DNA from: Microbacterium excoecariae
Lineage (GTDB): Bacteria; Actinomycetota; Actinomycetes; Actinomycetales; Microbacteriaceae
Assembly (NCBI RefSeq): GCF_011326725.1
Contig: NZ_JAANCO010000001.1
Coordinates: 2,207,115-2,271,114 of the forward strand
Direction of reading: 5' to 3'
Length of the DNA: 64,000 nucleotides
In this document: positions 46,413 to 55,147 of the stretch, piece after piece
How the letters are laid out: every line of letters begins with the position of its first letter
Position numbering within the stretch: the stretch's first letter is position 1
Notes under the pieces: generated by a model
What the model was told of the DNA's origin: nothing
The model's database searches: none
The model's input: only the letters and a program-made list of their open reading frames with translations
Program-made: the position numbers and the translations under genes

Positions 46413-48637
46413 CGGGCCCCGCGCCCCGCCGCCCCGCGGCCGCCCGCCGGCGCCCCCGGCTCGGCGCGCGGGCGGCCGCGCTCGCGTCGGTGATTGCCGC
46501 GCTCGTCCCCCTCATGAGCCTGCTGAGCTCGGGGTGGTTCGTCGCCGCCGGCGCGGCGGCCGCGGCCGTGGCGATCGCGGGCGCCATCGGATCCCTCGGC
46601 GGCCGCTGGGTGGGCGCTGTGAGCCAGATCGCGGCGACCGTCCTCGCGGCCTGGTGGGCCTTCCCCGGGCCCACCCTCGGCGCCGTCGTCGCAGCCGCCA
46701 CCCGGCAGCTCGTCGACGGGGTCGCGCCGGTCGCGGTCGATCCGCCGCTCCGCTTCCTCCTCGTCACGGCGACGGCCCTGACGATGCTCGCGGTGAATTC
46801 GCTCGTCGCGGCGCGCCTGCCGGTCCTGGCCGTCCTCCCGCTCGCTCTCATCCTCGTCCTGCCGCAGCTCGCCGTCCCGCGCGGCGACCACGTCGCGGAG
46901 GCGGTGCTCTTCGCCGCGTGCGCGCTCCTGATGATCCAGGCGGGGAGCGCCCGGCCGGGCCGCGGCGTCGGGGCGCGCGTCGTCGCCGCCGCTACCGTCG
47001 CGGTCGCCGTCGCCGCGGGCGCCGTGGCGGGGCCCGCGCTACCAGTGGTCCCCGCCGCGGACGCCGGGCTGTTCGCGCGCGGGACGAGCGTCGACGTCGA
47101 CCTCGACCTCGGCGACGACCTGCGCTCCGCCGCGGGCACCGAGATCCTCCGCGTCCGCACCGACGCGGCCTCCGCGCCCTACCTGCGCCTCGCCACCCAC
47201 GGGGCCTTCGTCGGCGGCGCGTGGGAGCGCTCATCGACGGAGATCGGGCCGCTCGAGGACGGCCTGGCCGCCCCCGTGGTCTCGGGCGCGGCCGGGGACG
47301 TGCCGGTCGCCGAGGAATCGACCTGGGTATCGGACGTGACGCTCGAGAACGGGTACCTGCCGCTCCCCGCGGGCGTCGTCTCCGTGACGGGCCAGAGCGC
47401 CGGCGCGTGGGCGGCGCGCGACGACCGGACGGCGACCTCCGGGCGACCGGCCGCCGGCGAGACCTATCGCGCGCTGGCCCAGGTCCCGGCTCCGACGCGC
47501 GCCCAGCTCGACGACTCCCCCTGGCTCCGCGACGCCTCCGGGGGCCTGCGAACCCGCGACGCGGCCGGCGTCGCGGTCGCCGAGGCCGAGGCCGCCGCGG
47601 CGTTCACCACCGTCGACGACGACGTCATGGAGGGCCCGATCGGCGCCGCGGCGCGCGAGGTCGCCGGATCCGCCCCAACGCCCTACGCGGCGCTCCTGGC
47701 CCTCCAGGACTGGCTGCGCTCGGACGCGTTCGCCTACTCCCTGAGCACCCCCGTCGACGAGGGATTCGACGGATCCGACGCCGACGCGATCGCCGGCTTC
47801 CTCGAGGTGCGCGAGGGGTACTGCGTGCACTTCGCCTCGGCGTTCGCCCTCATGGCGCGCACCGAGGGGATCCCGACCCGCGTCGCGGTCGGCTACCTGC
47901 CGGGCACGCCGACGGGGGGCCGCGTCGACGGTCTCAGCGTCTTCTCCGTCGACAGCGGCCAGCTGCACGCGTGGCCGGAGGCCTATCTCGTCGGGGTCGG
48001 ATGGGTCGCGTTCGACCCCACGCCCGGCGTCGCGGATGCCCAGGGCGTCGTCGCGGCAGAGTCCGGCGCCGCGCCGAGCGCGGCCCCCGAGGCCGCCCCG
48101 AGCGCGGAGGCCGAGCCGGAGCCCGCGCAAACGCCCAGCCCCTCGGCCACCGCCCCGACGGAGGCCGTGGAGGACGACGCCCCCGGCGGCCAGGCGCCCC
48201 GCGAGGCTCCGTGGGCCCTTCTGGCACTGCTCGCCGCCGCGCTCGTGGCGGCCGCGCCCGCGATCGCCCGGCGGGCGCTGGCGGCCCGGCGCCGCGCCGC
48301 GGCGCGCGCGGGCGACGCGCGGGCCGCCTGGCGCGAGGCACTGTCGGCGGCCGTCGACGCCGGAATCCCCGTGGCGCCGGCCGACACGCCGCGGGGCATC
48401 GCGGCCCGGCTCGCCGAGGCGGGCGCTCCGCCACCCGCGGCCGACGCGCTGGCCGCGGCGCTCGAGGCGGCCGTCTTCGCCCGGGATCCCGCGCCAGCCG
48501 GCGACATGTCCGGCCCGCTCGACGCCGTGACGCGGGGGATCCGCCCGACGTCCGCCCCCGCGCGCGCTGCGGCCGCCATCCTGCCGCGCTCGCTGGCCCG
48601 GCCGCCCCGATTGGGCACGATCGCGCATCGCGGGTAA
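46409..48637 (+). CDS. Transglutaminase-like membrane protein (TgpA type)
   Basis: Protein of 742 residues. About six N-terminal helices (residues 20-215) are followed by a large extracytoplasmic region and a transglutaminase core: catalytic Cys in VREGYCVHFASAFALMAR (about C472), His in SGQLHAWPEAYL and Asp in WVAFDPTPG. A Pro/Ala/Glu-rich linker and one more helix (WALLALLAAALVAAAPAI) lead to a C-terminal cytoplasmic domain of the DUF4129 type. The substrate is unknown; cell-envelope proteins are likely. It is the last gene of the MoxR operon, and its TAA stop overlaps the -10 box of tRNA-Ser. Confidence 0.88.
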   Translation: MTGPAPRRPAAARRRPRLGARAAALASVIAALVPLMSLLSSGWFVAAGAAAAAVAIAGAIGSLGGRWVGAVSQIAATVLAAWWAFPGPTLGAVVAAATRQLVDGVAPVAVDPPLRFLLVTATALTMLAVNSLVAARLPVLAVLPLALILVLPQLAVPRGDHVAEAVLFAACALLMIQAGSARPGRGVGARVVAAATVAVAVAAGAVAGPALPVVPAADAGLFARGTSVDVDLDLGDDLRSAAGTEILRVRTDAASAPYLRLATHGAFVGGAWERSSTEIGPLEDGLAAPVVSGAAGDVPVAEESTWVSDVTLENGYLPLPAGVVSVTGQSAGAWAARDDRTATSGRPAAGETYRALAQVPAPTRAQLDDSPWLRDASGGLRTRDAAGVAVAEAEAAAAFTTVDDDVMEGPIGAAAREVAGSAPTPYAALLALQDWLRSDAFAYSLSTPVDEGFDGSDADAIAGFLEVREGYCVHFASAFALMARTEGIPTRVAVGYLPGTPTGGRVDGLSVFSVDSGQLHAWPEAYLVGVGWVAFDPTPGVADAQGVVAAESGAAPSAAPEAAPSAEAEPEPAQTPSPSATAPTEAVEDDAPGGQAPREAPWALLALLAAALVAAAPAIARRALAARRRAAARAGDARAAWREALSAAVDAGIPVAPADTPRGIAARLAEAGAPPPAADALAAALEAAVFARDPAPAGDMSGPLDAVTRGIRPTSAPARAAAAILPRSLARPPRLGTIAHRG

Positions 48638-48640
48638 CAT
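48611..48640 (+). promoter_or_regulatory. Promoter of tRNA-Ser
   Basis: TTGGGC (48611-48616) and TAACAT (48635-48640) are separated by 18 bases; the tRNA begins 26 bases later. The -10 box overlaps the stop codon of the transglutaminase gene. Confidence 0.6.
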
Positions 48641-48665
48641 GGCTCGAGGCCCGATTTCGGGCCAA

Positions 48666-48753
48666 GGAGGATTCGCCTAGCGGCCTATGGCGCACGCTTG
48701 GAACGCGTGTTGGGTGCAAGCCCTCGGGGGTTCAAATCCCCCATCCTCCGCCA
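48666..48753 (+). tRNA. tRNA-Ser (anticodon GGA)
   Basis: A 7-bp acceptor stem (GGAGGAT/ATCCTCC), D arm, anticodon stem CACGC/GCGTG with loop TTGGAAC, a long variable arm characteristic of tRNA-Ser, T arm GGGGGTTCAAATCCCCC and encoded CCA make an 88-nt class II tRNA. The discriminator base is G, as expected for serine. GGA reads TCC and TCT. Confidence 0.96.
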
Positions 48754-48756
48754 TTT

Positions 48757-48792
48757 CCTCGCCCCCGGACCCTCGTCGGTCCGGGGGCGAGG
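48757..48792 (+). terminator. Hairpin after tRNA-Ser
   Basis: Arms 48757-48771 and 48778-48792 form a perfect 15-bp GC stem with a six-base loop, 3 bases after the tRNA end. No T-run follows. Confidence 0.6.
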
Positions 48793-48812
48793 TCGTCTAG
48801 CTGGCACCTCGC

Positions 48813-48827
48813 TACACTCGCGAGTGT
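48813..48827 (+). promoter_or_regulatory. -10 box and overlapping 14-base palindrome at the histidine kinase start
   Basis: TACACT (48813-48818) ends 7 nt before the GTG at 48826 with no ribosome site, suggesting a leaderless transcript. The perfect palindrome ACACTCGCGAGTGT (48814-48827) covers the -10 box and the first two bases of the start codon, an ideal place for a repressor to block RNA polymerase. Confidence 0.55.
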
Positions 48828-50457
48828 GAACGACGGCGACGAGCGCGCGGGCGGCGCGCGCCGGGCCGAACGATCGGCCGGCGACCGCACCCGATCCGTG
48901 TGGCGATGGCAACTGGTCCTCGCCTTCAGCACGGTCGCGATCGCCACGGTGATCGCGCTGCTGGATCCGCTCCTGTTCACGGGCGCGCCCTTCATCGTCG
49001 GCCTCGCGCTCATCGTCGCGATCACGATCGCGACGATGGCCGTGCCGTGGCACCGGGTCCCGCGCGCGGGGCTCGCCGTCATCCCCTTCCTGGACATCGT
49101 CGCGATCGGTTTCCTGTCGCACTCGAGCGACGTCCGCCTGGGATTCCTGTGGGTCTTCCCCGTCGCGTGGATCGCGACGTACTACAGCCTCGCGTGGCTC
49201 GTCTCGGCGATCTGCGCCATCGGGGTCATCGTGCTCGTGAGCGCCCTCGTCGTGGGGTTCCCGACCGACCAGGCTCTGCGCCTGTTCATCCTCACCATCT
49301 CGCTCGGCTTCATCGGGACGACGATCCAGCTCGGATCCGCACGCACGCGCGCGGCGGCGCGCCTGTTGCGCCGGCAGTCCGGTCAGCTCTCCCGCATGCT
49401 CGAACGCGCGCAGCACGAGGAGCAGCGTCGCACGGCGCTCCTCGACACGCTGCAGACGGGGGTCGCGCAGGTCGAGCCCAACGGCACGATTCGCGCGTCC
49501 AACGCGGCGTATCGCCGCATGTACGGCCTGGATGCCGTGCCGCAGCTCCACCCCTCGCGCGCGGTCGAGTACCGAGACCGGCGGGGCGATCCGGTGCCCG
49601 CGGAGGAGACGGTGATCGCGCGCGCCGCGCGCGGCGAGACGTTTTCGGGCGTGCGGGTGTGGCTGTTCGACGTCGTCGGCCGCTGGCGGGTCCTGGAGGT
49701 CTCGGCGCGCTACCGCATCGACGGCATGATCGTCGTGACGGAGGACGTCACGGCCGAGGCCGAGGCCGCCCACGAGCGCCGCTCGCTCGCCCGCGTGGTC
49801 TCGCACGAGCTGCGCAGCCCCCTGACCGCCGTGCTCGGGCACACGGACCTGCTCCTCGAGCGACCGGACCTCCCCGGCAGCGCGCGCGAGCAGCTCACCG
49901 TCATCGAGAGCGCCGCGGAGCGCATGGAGGAGATGATCGCCCGCATCCTGCAGGATCCCGGGCGAGACCCCGCCGAGGACGACACGGTCGTCGACGTGGG
50001 CGAGGTCGTGCGGGCGTCCGTGGCGGGCTTCGCCCCCGCGGCGGCCGCCGCGGGGACCGCCCTCGACCTCGCCGCGCGCGACGGCGCCGCGATCCTCGGT
50101 AACGGCTTCCGCCTGCGGCAGGCCATCGACAACCTCATCGGAAACGCCGTGAAGTACACGCCCCGCGGCGGCCGCGTCGACGTCAGCGTCGAATCGGACG
50201 CCGACGCGGTCGTCGTCACCGTCTCGGACACGGGCATCGGCATCGCGAGCGACGAGATCGCCCACATCTACGACCCATACTTCCGCGCGAACAGCGCGCG
50301 CGACAGCGGGATCCCCGGCACGGGAATCGGCATGGGGGTCGTGCGCGACATCGTCGCCCAGCACGGCGGGCGCCTCGACCTGCACAGCGTGCTCGCGCGC
50401 GGCACCACCGCCACCGTCACCCTCCCCCGGCGCGGAGCGAAGGAGCTGCCCGAATGA
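48826..50457 (+). CDS. Membrane sensor histidine kinase
   Basis: Protein of 543 residues. Five or six N-terminal helices (about residues 25-170) form an integral-membrane sensor, then a coiled linker and a PAS-like domain (LLDTLQTGVAQVEPNGTIRASNAAYRRMYG, about residues 205-320). The dimerisation domain has the phosphoacceptor H in VVSHELRSPLTAVLGH (about H327). The ATPase domain has the N box DNLIGNAVKYTPRGG, G1 VSDTGIGI and G2 GTGIGMGVVRDIVAQHGG. Its stop overlaps the next ATG (ATGA). The response regulator two genes on is the obvious partner. The signal is unknown. Confidence 0.92.
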   Translation: MNDGDERAGGARRAERSAGDRTRSVWRWQLVLAFSTVAIATVIALLDPLLFTGAPFIVGLALIVAITIATMAVPWHRVPRAGLAVIPFLDIVAIGFLSHSSDVRLGFLWVFPVAWIATYYSLAWLVSAICAIGVIVLVSALVVGFPTDQALRLFILTISLGFIGTTIQLGSARTRAAARLLRRQSGQLSRMLERAQHEEQRRTALLDTLQTGVAQVEPNGTIRASNAAYRRMYGLDAVPQLHPSRAVEYRDRRGDPVPAEETVIARAARGETFSGVRVWLFDVVGRWRVLEVSARYRIDGMIVVTEDVTAEAEAAHERRSLARVVSHELRSPLTAVLGHTDLLLERPDLPGSAREQLTVIESAAERMEEMIARILQDPGRDPAEDDTVVDVGEVVRASVAGFAPAAAAAGTALDLAARDGAAILGNGFRLRQAIDNLIGNAVKYTPRGGRVDVSVESDADAVVVTVSDTGIGIASDEIAHIYDPYFRANSARDSGIPGTGIGMGVVRDIVAQHGGRLDLHSVLARGTTATVTLPRRGAKELPE

Positions 50458-51593
50458 TCCAGACCCCCGACGTCCCGTTCATCGCCATCACGACGCTGGC
50501 GTGCGTCCTCATGATCGGCCTGGGCTTCCTCCCGCGTCCGTCGGTCGCGACGGCGATGTGGTCCTTCGCCTTCGCGCTCGGGATGCTCGCCTCCTACGCC
50601 CTCCTCGCCGCCGGGCTGGCGGACTCCGCGCTCCTCCGGGGGCTCGGATCCGGCATCTTCCTCCCCGCGAACGCCCTCATCTGGGTCGGCTTGCGCGCCG
50701 CGGCGGGACGACGGCACACGATGTGGCAGGTGGCGGTCGCCTACCTCATCGCCTCCCCCGTCGCGCTCATCGCGACGGCCGGGACGAACGCGTACTCCGT
50801 GACCTTCCGCGCGGATTTCGCGGTCGCCGCGATCTTCGGCGCCCTGATCGTCGCGGAGCTCGTGCGGATGTACCCGACCTACCGCGACGTCGTGCTGCCC
50901 ATGATGCTCGGGGGCGCGCTGTTCCCCGTCTTCGCCGTCTACGGGATCCTGGAGGGCGTCATGCGCGCCCTGGAGGGAACGACGGCGGCGGACGACCTCG
51001 CGGGCGTGCGCAGCGTCAACAGCGTCGGCACGGGCGTCTACGTCGTCTGCGCGGTCGTCAGCCTGCTGCTCCTCGCGCGGCACGACGCGCCGGCCGCCTC
51101 CGGATCCGCGGGCGGCTTCGACGAGATCGCCCGCGCGCGGCTCGTGCGCGCCCGCGCGGCGGCCGACGAGTGGTGGTCGGTCGTCGAGGTGCGCCTCGAC
51201 GACCCCGCCGACATCCGCACGGCGCTCGGGGGCTCCACCTTCGCGCGCGTCGCGGGCCGCTTCCGCGCGGACGTGCTGGCCGAGCTGCCCGCCGACGCCG
51301 ACTACGCCGAGGTCGACGAGACGACCTTCGTGATCCTCGTTCCCCGGTCGCAGGAGGCCGTGCGCCGGCTCGTCATCGCGATCCTGGATCGCGTCTCCCG
51401 CCCGGATCCGGAACGCCGCCTGCCGCTGCGCGTCTCCGCGAGCATCGGCTGGGCGCCCGCGCAGATCATCGGGTACGAGCTCGACGCGCTGCGCGCCGCG
51501 GCGACCGACGCCGCCAGCATCGCCCGCGCCAAGGGCGGCGACCGCTGGGAGCGCACGACCGCGCCGTGCGACGCCGCGCCCGGGGTGCGGTGA
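50454..51593 (+). CDS. Membrane protein with degenerate GGDEF-like domain
   Basis: Protein of 379 residues. Six or seven helices fill about residues 8-205. The cytoplasmic part, about residues 222-370, follows the GGDEF fold: it aligns in shape from VEVRLDDPADIRTALGGS through YAEVDETTFVILVP, where an active enzyme has the GG(D/E)EF turn, to RVSASIGWAPAQ and ELDALRAAATDAASIARAKGGDRWE, the usual closing helix. The two glycines and catalytic carboxylate pair are replaced (VDETTF), so no diguanylate cyclase activity is expected; a signalling or docking role is likely. It overlaps the kinase upstream and the GH6 gene downstream by four bases. Confidence 0.75.
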   Translation: MIQTPDVPFIAITTLACVLMIGLGFLPRPSVATAMWSFAFALGMLASYALLAAGLADSALLRGLGSGIFLPANALIWVGLRAAAGRRHTMWQVAVAYLIASPVALIATAGTNAYSVTFRADFAVAAIFGALIVAELVRMYPTYRDVVLPMMLGGALFPVFAVYGILEGVMRALEGTTAADDLAGVRSVNSVGTGVYVVCAVVSLLLLARHDAPAASGSAGGFDEIARARLVRARAAADEWWSVVEVRLDDPADIRTALGGSTFARVAGRFRADVLAELPADADYAEVDETTFVILVPRSQEAVRRLVIAILDRVSRPDPERRLPLRVSASIGWAPAQIIGYELDALRAAATDAASIARAKGGDRWERTTAPCDAAPGVR

Positions 51594-52609
51594 GCCCGCG
51601 GCGGCGCGGCGCGGTTGCGGCGCTCGCCGCCGCCCTCGCGCTCCTCGTCGGCTGCCAGGCCGCCCCCGAGCGAGCGGCCCACCCGGAAGCGCCCCGCCCC
51701 ACGCCGATGGCTACGGCGCCGACGACGGCGGGCGACGGCGCCCCGCCCTGGTCCGACGACGCCTTCCTCGCCCCGTCCGGGTCCTCCGCCCGCGCCGCGC
51801 TCGCGACCGATCCCGGGCCCGAGGAGGAGCGCGCGGCGACCTTCCTCGCCGACCGGCCGACGGCGACCTGGCTGACCCCGGAGGCCGCGCCGCTCGGGTC
51901 TGTCGCGGGTGCCGTGACCGCGCTCGTCGACGAGGCGGCGGACGAGGGCGTCGCGCTCGCGCTGGTGGTCTACGGCATTCCGGACCGCGACTGCGGCGGC
52001 CACTCCGCGGGCGGGTTGGACGCCGCCGCGTATCGCGCGTGGGTCGCGGAGATCGCGGGCGCCCTCGCACCCCGCCGCGCGCCGACGGTCGCGATCCTCG
52101 AGCCGGACAGCCTCGGGCTCGCGCGCGAGTGCGCGCACCTCGGCGAGCGCCAGGCCGATCTCGCCGCCGCCTCCTCCCTCCTCGCGGACGCGGGCGCCTG
52201 GGTCTACCTCGACGGCGGGCACAGCGGCTGGCTGCCCCCCGAGGAGATGGCCGCGCTGCTCGCCGGTGTCGACGCGCCGGGCGCGATCCGCGGCTTCGCG
52301 ACGAACGTCGCGAACCATCGGGCGACGGCCGACGAGGTGGCCTACGCGCACGCCGTCTCGGCGCTCGCGGGCGGCCTGCACGCCGTCATCGACACCTCGC
52401 GCAACGGCGGCGAGACGTCGGCGGCCGCGTGGTGCAACACCCCGGGGCGCCTCGTCGGCGAGGATCCCGCGACGCTCGCCGACGACGTCGTCGACGGCAA
52501 CCTCTGGATCAAGCCCCCCGGCGAGAGCGACGGCGAGTGCGAAGGCGGCCCGCGCGCCGGCGTCTGGTGGCCCGAGGCCGCGATCGCGCTGACGTCGCAC
52601 GCCGAGTGA
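51590..52609 (+). CDS. Glycoside hydrolase family 6 lipoprotein
   Basis: Protein of 339 residues. A signal peptide ends in A-L-L-V-G-C (Cys22), so it is a lipoprotein on the outer face. The GH6 fold (cellobiohydrolases and endo-beta-1,4-glucanases) is indicated by ALVVYGIPDRDCGGHSAGG, the proton-donor motif ILEPDSLG (about D173), WVYLDGGHSGWL, FATNVANHRATADEV, VIDTSRNGG and LWIKPPGESDGEC. It would cut beta-1,4-glucan outside the cell. Its position in an operon with a kinase and next to a GT2 synthase suggests trimming of a self-made glucan rather than biomass degradation (inference). GTG 51590 overlaps the preceding stop. Confidence 0.9.
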   Translation: MSPRRRGAVAALAAALALLVGCQAAPERAAHPEAPRPTPMATAPTTAGDGAPPWSDDAFLAPSGSSARAALATDPGPEEERAATFLADRPTATWLTPEAAPLGSVAGAVTALVDEAADEGVALALVVYGIPDRDCGGHSAGGLDAAAYRAWVAEIAGALAPRRAPTVAILEPDSLGLARECAHLGERQADLAAASSLLADAGAWVYLDGGHSGWLPPEEMAALLAGVDAPGAIRGFATNVANHRATADEVAYAHAVSALAGGLHAVIDTSRNGGETSAAAWCNTPGRLVGEDPATLADDVVDGNLWIKPPGESDGECEGGPRAGVWWPEAAIALTSHAE

Positions 52610-52637
52610 CGCGGCGTGGGTGCGCTCCCGGCGCCGA

Positions 52638-52643
52638 TATCAT
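52638..52643 (+). promoter_or_regulatory. -10 box of the response regulator gene
   Basis: TATCAT lies 33 bases before the ATG at 52671, allowing a leader of about 20 nt with GGGGGACGGG before the start. The regulator may therefore be expressed separately from the upstream three-gene unit. Confidence 0.45.
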
Positions 52644-52670
52644 GGGCCGACACAACGCAAGGGGGACGGG

Positions 52671-53603
52671 ATGAGCAGTACCGAGCACGCGCTGAAAACC
52701 GCGGTCATCGTCGAGGACGACCCCGACATCCGCCACCTCCTCGAGAGCGTGCTCGAGTCGGCGGGGTTCTCCACCGTCTCGGTCGGCAACGGCATCGACG
52801 GGGTGCGGGCGGTCACGACCTATCAGCCGCTCATCACGACTCTCGACGTGAACCTCCCGGGCATCGATGGGTTCGAGGCGGCGCGCCGGATCCGCGCGGC
52901 GAGCGACACCTACATCATCATGCTCACGGCGCTCGACGAGGAGGCCGACGTGGTGCTGGGGCTGAGCTCGGGCGCCGACGAATACCTCAACAAGCCGTTC
53001 CGCCCGCGCGAGTTGCGCGCGCGGATCGAGGCGATGCTGCGCCGCCCGCGCCGGGCGACGCCGCAGGCCCCTCCGCGACAGGAGGCGTCGGGCCCGTCGT
53101 TTCCCGCGCCGCGCACGGCCTCCGCGGATCCGCCCGCGCACACGGATCCGCCGGCCCCCGCCCGCGAGGCCTCTCCCGAGCCGGTCGCCTCCGCGCCGGT
53201 CGCCGAGGTCGTCCTCGTCGCCGAGCCCGCGCCCGCAGCGCTCCCCGCCACCGGTCTCGGCCCCCACACGATGGTGCATCGCGACCTGCTGGTCGACCCG
53301 GAGAGCCGGATCGCCCGGATCGGATCCGCCGACCTCGATCTCACGCGGACGGAGTTCGACCTGCTCGCGACGCTCATGGAATCGAAGCGCCGAGTGCGCA
53401 GCAAGGCCGACCTGACGCTCGTCCTGCGCGGCGAGTCCTACGTGACGAACTACCTCGTGGGCGACGCGGACAAGCGCGCGATCGAGGCGCACATGACGAA
53501 CCTGCGCCGCAAGCTCGGCGACAGCCCCGCGGCCCCGCGCTACGTCGAGACGGTGCGGGGCGTCGGGTACCGCCTGACCTCGGACGCGACGCAGGCGGCC
53601 TGA
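52671..53603 (+). CDS. OmpR-family response regulator with a long linker
   Basis: Protein of 310 residues. The receiver domain has VIVEDDPDI, the phospho-acceptor in T-T-L-D-V-N-L-P-G (D59) and the Lys in YLNKPF (K108). About 75 Pro/Ala-rich residues (129-203) separate it from a winged-helix output domain: LTRTEFDLLATLMESKRRV, then HMTNLRRKLGD and YVETVRGVGYRL. Most OmpR regulators are 220-240 residues; the extra length is the linker. It most likely receives phosphate from the kinase at 48826. It converges on the GT2 gene, with stops 4 bases apart. Confidence 0.92.
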   Translation: MSSTEHALKTAVIVEDDPDIRHLLESVLESAGFSTVSVGNGIDGVRAVTTYQPLITTLDVNLPGIDGFEAARRIRAASDTYIIMLTALDEEADVVLGLSSGADEYLNKPFRPRELRARIEAMLRRPRRATPQAPPRQEASGPSFPAPRTASADPPAHTDPPAPAREASPEPVASAPVAEVVLVAEPAPAALPATGLGPHTMVHRDLLVDPESRIARIGSADLDLTRTEFDLLATLMESKRRVRSKADLTLVLRGESYVTNYLVGDADKRAIEAHMTNLRRKLGDSPAAPRYVETVRGVGYRLTSDATQAA

Positions 53604-53607
53604 GCGC

Positions 53608-55047
53608 TCAGACCTCGTACCCCTGGTGCCGGCGCAGCAGGGAGAACAGCATCGTCACGGTCTGAAGCACGGTGACGACGCCGAGGATCGGCCAGCCGAC
53701 CCAGAGGATCGACGACTGCACGACCGGCCCGAGCATCGACCAGATGACCGCGGCGGCGGCGATCACGACCGCGACGAGCGCGAACGGCAGCCAATACGTG
53801 CTGCGCCCGCCCTTCTCCGCGCGCGCCTGCATCGCCCAGTTGTCGACCTTCTTGCGCGAGAGGAACCGGGTCCACGAGCGCGCGAAGTGGCTGAGGCGGA
53901 CCCACATGAACAGCTCCGCGGGCACGAGGAGCGCCGCGAAAAGGTAGTCGCGCGCCGTGCGGGTCCGCATGCTGCGCGCGATGCGAAGGTTCAGCGCGGT
54001 CGCGACGGCGGGCGGAATCAACCACCAGGCGGAAAATACGAAGGCGTCGATGGAGAGGGACCCTGCGAGCAGGACGACGAACGCCAGCCGCACGAAGAGG
54101 TTCATGAGCATCGACAGGTTCTCGAGCCACCGCAGGCGGAGATTGGGGTGGAACGGCTGCCCCTTCGTGTCGCCGCGCTGGCCGGGCCACATCAGCTCGA
54201 TGGCGCCGTACGTCCACTTCACCTGTTGCGCGTCGTAGGCGCGCAGGGTCGTCATGCCGCCCACGTCGGCGCGCGCGAACGGGCTGATTTTCGTGAGGTA
54301 GCCCGCGCTCTTGATCTGGAGGGACAGCAGCGAATCCTCCACCTCGCTGTCGCGCACCCAGGGGGTGGACTGGTGCCCTTCGGCCATGACCTGCCGGAGT
54401 GCCGCGGTGGAGAAGATGGAGAACTGCCCGCCGAGGACGGCCATGTTGCGCCCGCGCAGGAGGTTCTGCATGTTGAACGCCGCGAACTGCGTGCGCTGCC
54501 CGGCGATGAGGAACCGCGCGATGGATCCGTGCGTCTCGCGGTCGTCGATGGAGTAGATCGCCGAGATCCCGCCGATGCGGGAGTCCGCGACGGCCTCGTT
54601 CTCCAGGTGCTCCACGGCGCGCGGATCCGCGACGGTGTCGCCGTCGACGCCCAGCAGGTACTCGCACCCCTCCACGAGCGCGTAGCCGTAGTTCAGCGCC
54701 CCGACCTTCTTGTCCGGGTTCTTGCCGATGTCGTGCACGAACACCTCGGTGAACTGGTCGCCAAGCGGGGTCGAGACCTCGTGCGGGCCGGCGAATTCGG
54801 AAGCGACGCGCACGGTGCCGTCCGAGGAGTTGTTCACGACGACGTGGATCACATCGGGAACGCGCGTCTGCGCGAGCAGCGCGCGGAGGACGTCGCCGAT
54901 TGACTCCTCCTCGTTATAGGCCGGGATCACGCACCCGATCGTCGAGCGATGCCCCGTTACGTCCTCGAGGACGGCGGAGAAGTCGTCGACGAGGGCGGGG
55001 TCGGCGGCGCCCTGGTGGGGCACGAGCGCCTGCGAGTCGCGATCCAT
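53608..55047 (-). CDS. Processive GT2 glycosyltransferase (cellulose/hyaluronan synthase-like)
   Basis: Protein of 479 residues. The GT-A domain has IGCVIPAYNEEESIGDVL, the first Asp in VVNNSSDGT, the metal-binding LLGVDGDTVADP, the catalytic base in DSEVEDSLLSLQIKSAGY and the processive-enzyme motif Q-Q-V-K-W, a variant of QxxRW. Four or five helices follow (about residues 290-475), forming the membrane channel. Such enzymes polymerise and export beta-linked polysaccharides. No PilZ domain is present, so control by c-di-GMP would have to be indirect. ATG 55047 is preferred since the sequence before it shows no ribosome site or conservation, but the start is uncertain. Two lipoprotein genes precede it. 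Confidence 0.88.
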   Translation of the reverse strand: MDRDSQALVPHQGAADPALVDDFSAVLEDVTGHRSTIGCVIPAYNEEESIGDVLRALLAQTRVPDVIHVVVNNSSDGTVRVASEFAGPHEVSTPLGDQFTEVFVHDIGKNPDKKVGALNYGYALVEGCEYLLGVDGDTVADPRAVEHLENEAVADSRIGGISAIYSIDDRETHGSIARFLIAGQRTQFAAFNMQNLLRGRNMAVLGGQFSIFSTAALRQVMAEGHQSTPWVRDSEVEDSLLSLQIKSAGYLTKISPFARADVGGMTTLRAYDAQQVKWTYGAIELMWPGQRGDTKGQPFHPNLRLRWLENLSMLMNLFVRLAFVVLLAGSLSIDAFVFSAWWLIPPAVATALNLRIARSMRTRTARDYLFAALLVPAELFMWVRLSHFARSWTRFLSRKKVDNWAMQARAEKGGRSTYWLPFALVAVVIAAAAVIWSMLGPVVQSSILWVGWPILGVVTVLQTVTMLFSLLRRHQGYEV

Positions 55048-55092
55048 GAGCCGTCCGATCAGTGCGGTGGAGGGGGTGCAGGTCGATTCTGC

Positions 55093-55124
55093 GGGGCGAA
55101 CCTCTCGCCCCACCGCGGGGTGGG
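55093..55124 (-). promoter_or_regulatory. Two mutually exclusive hairpins in the GT2 leader
   Basis: GGGGCGA/TCGCCCC (55093-55099 with 55105-55111) and CCCACC/GGTGGG (55109-55114 with 55119-55124) share bases 55109-55111, so only one can form at a time. They lie in the 100-base gap between the lipoprotein stop (55148) and the GT2 start. Confidence 0.35.
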
Positions 55125-55147
55125 CGCAAGATCCGCTGAAGGGTGCC

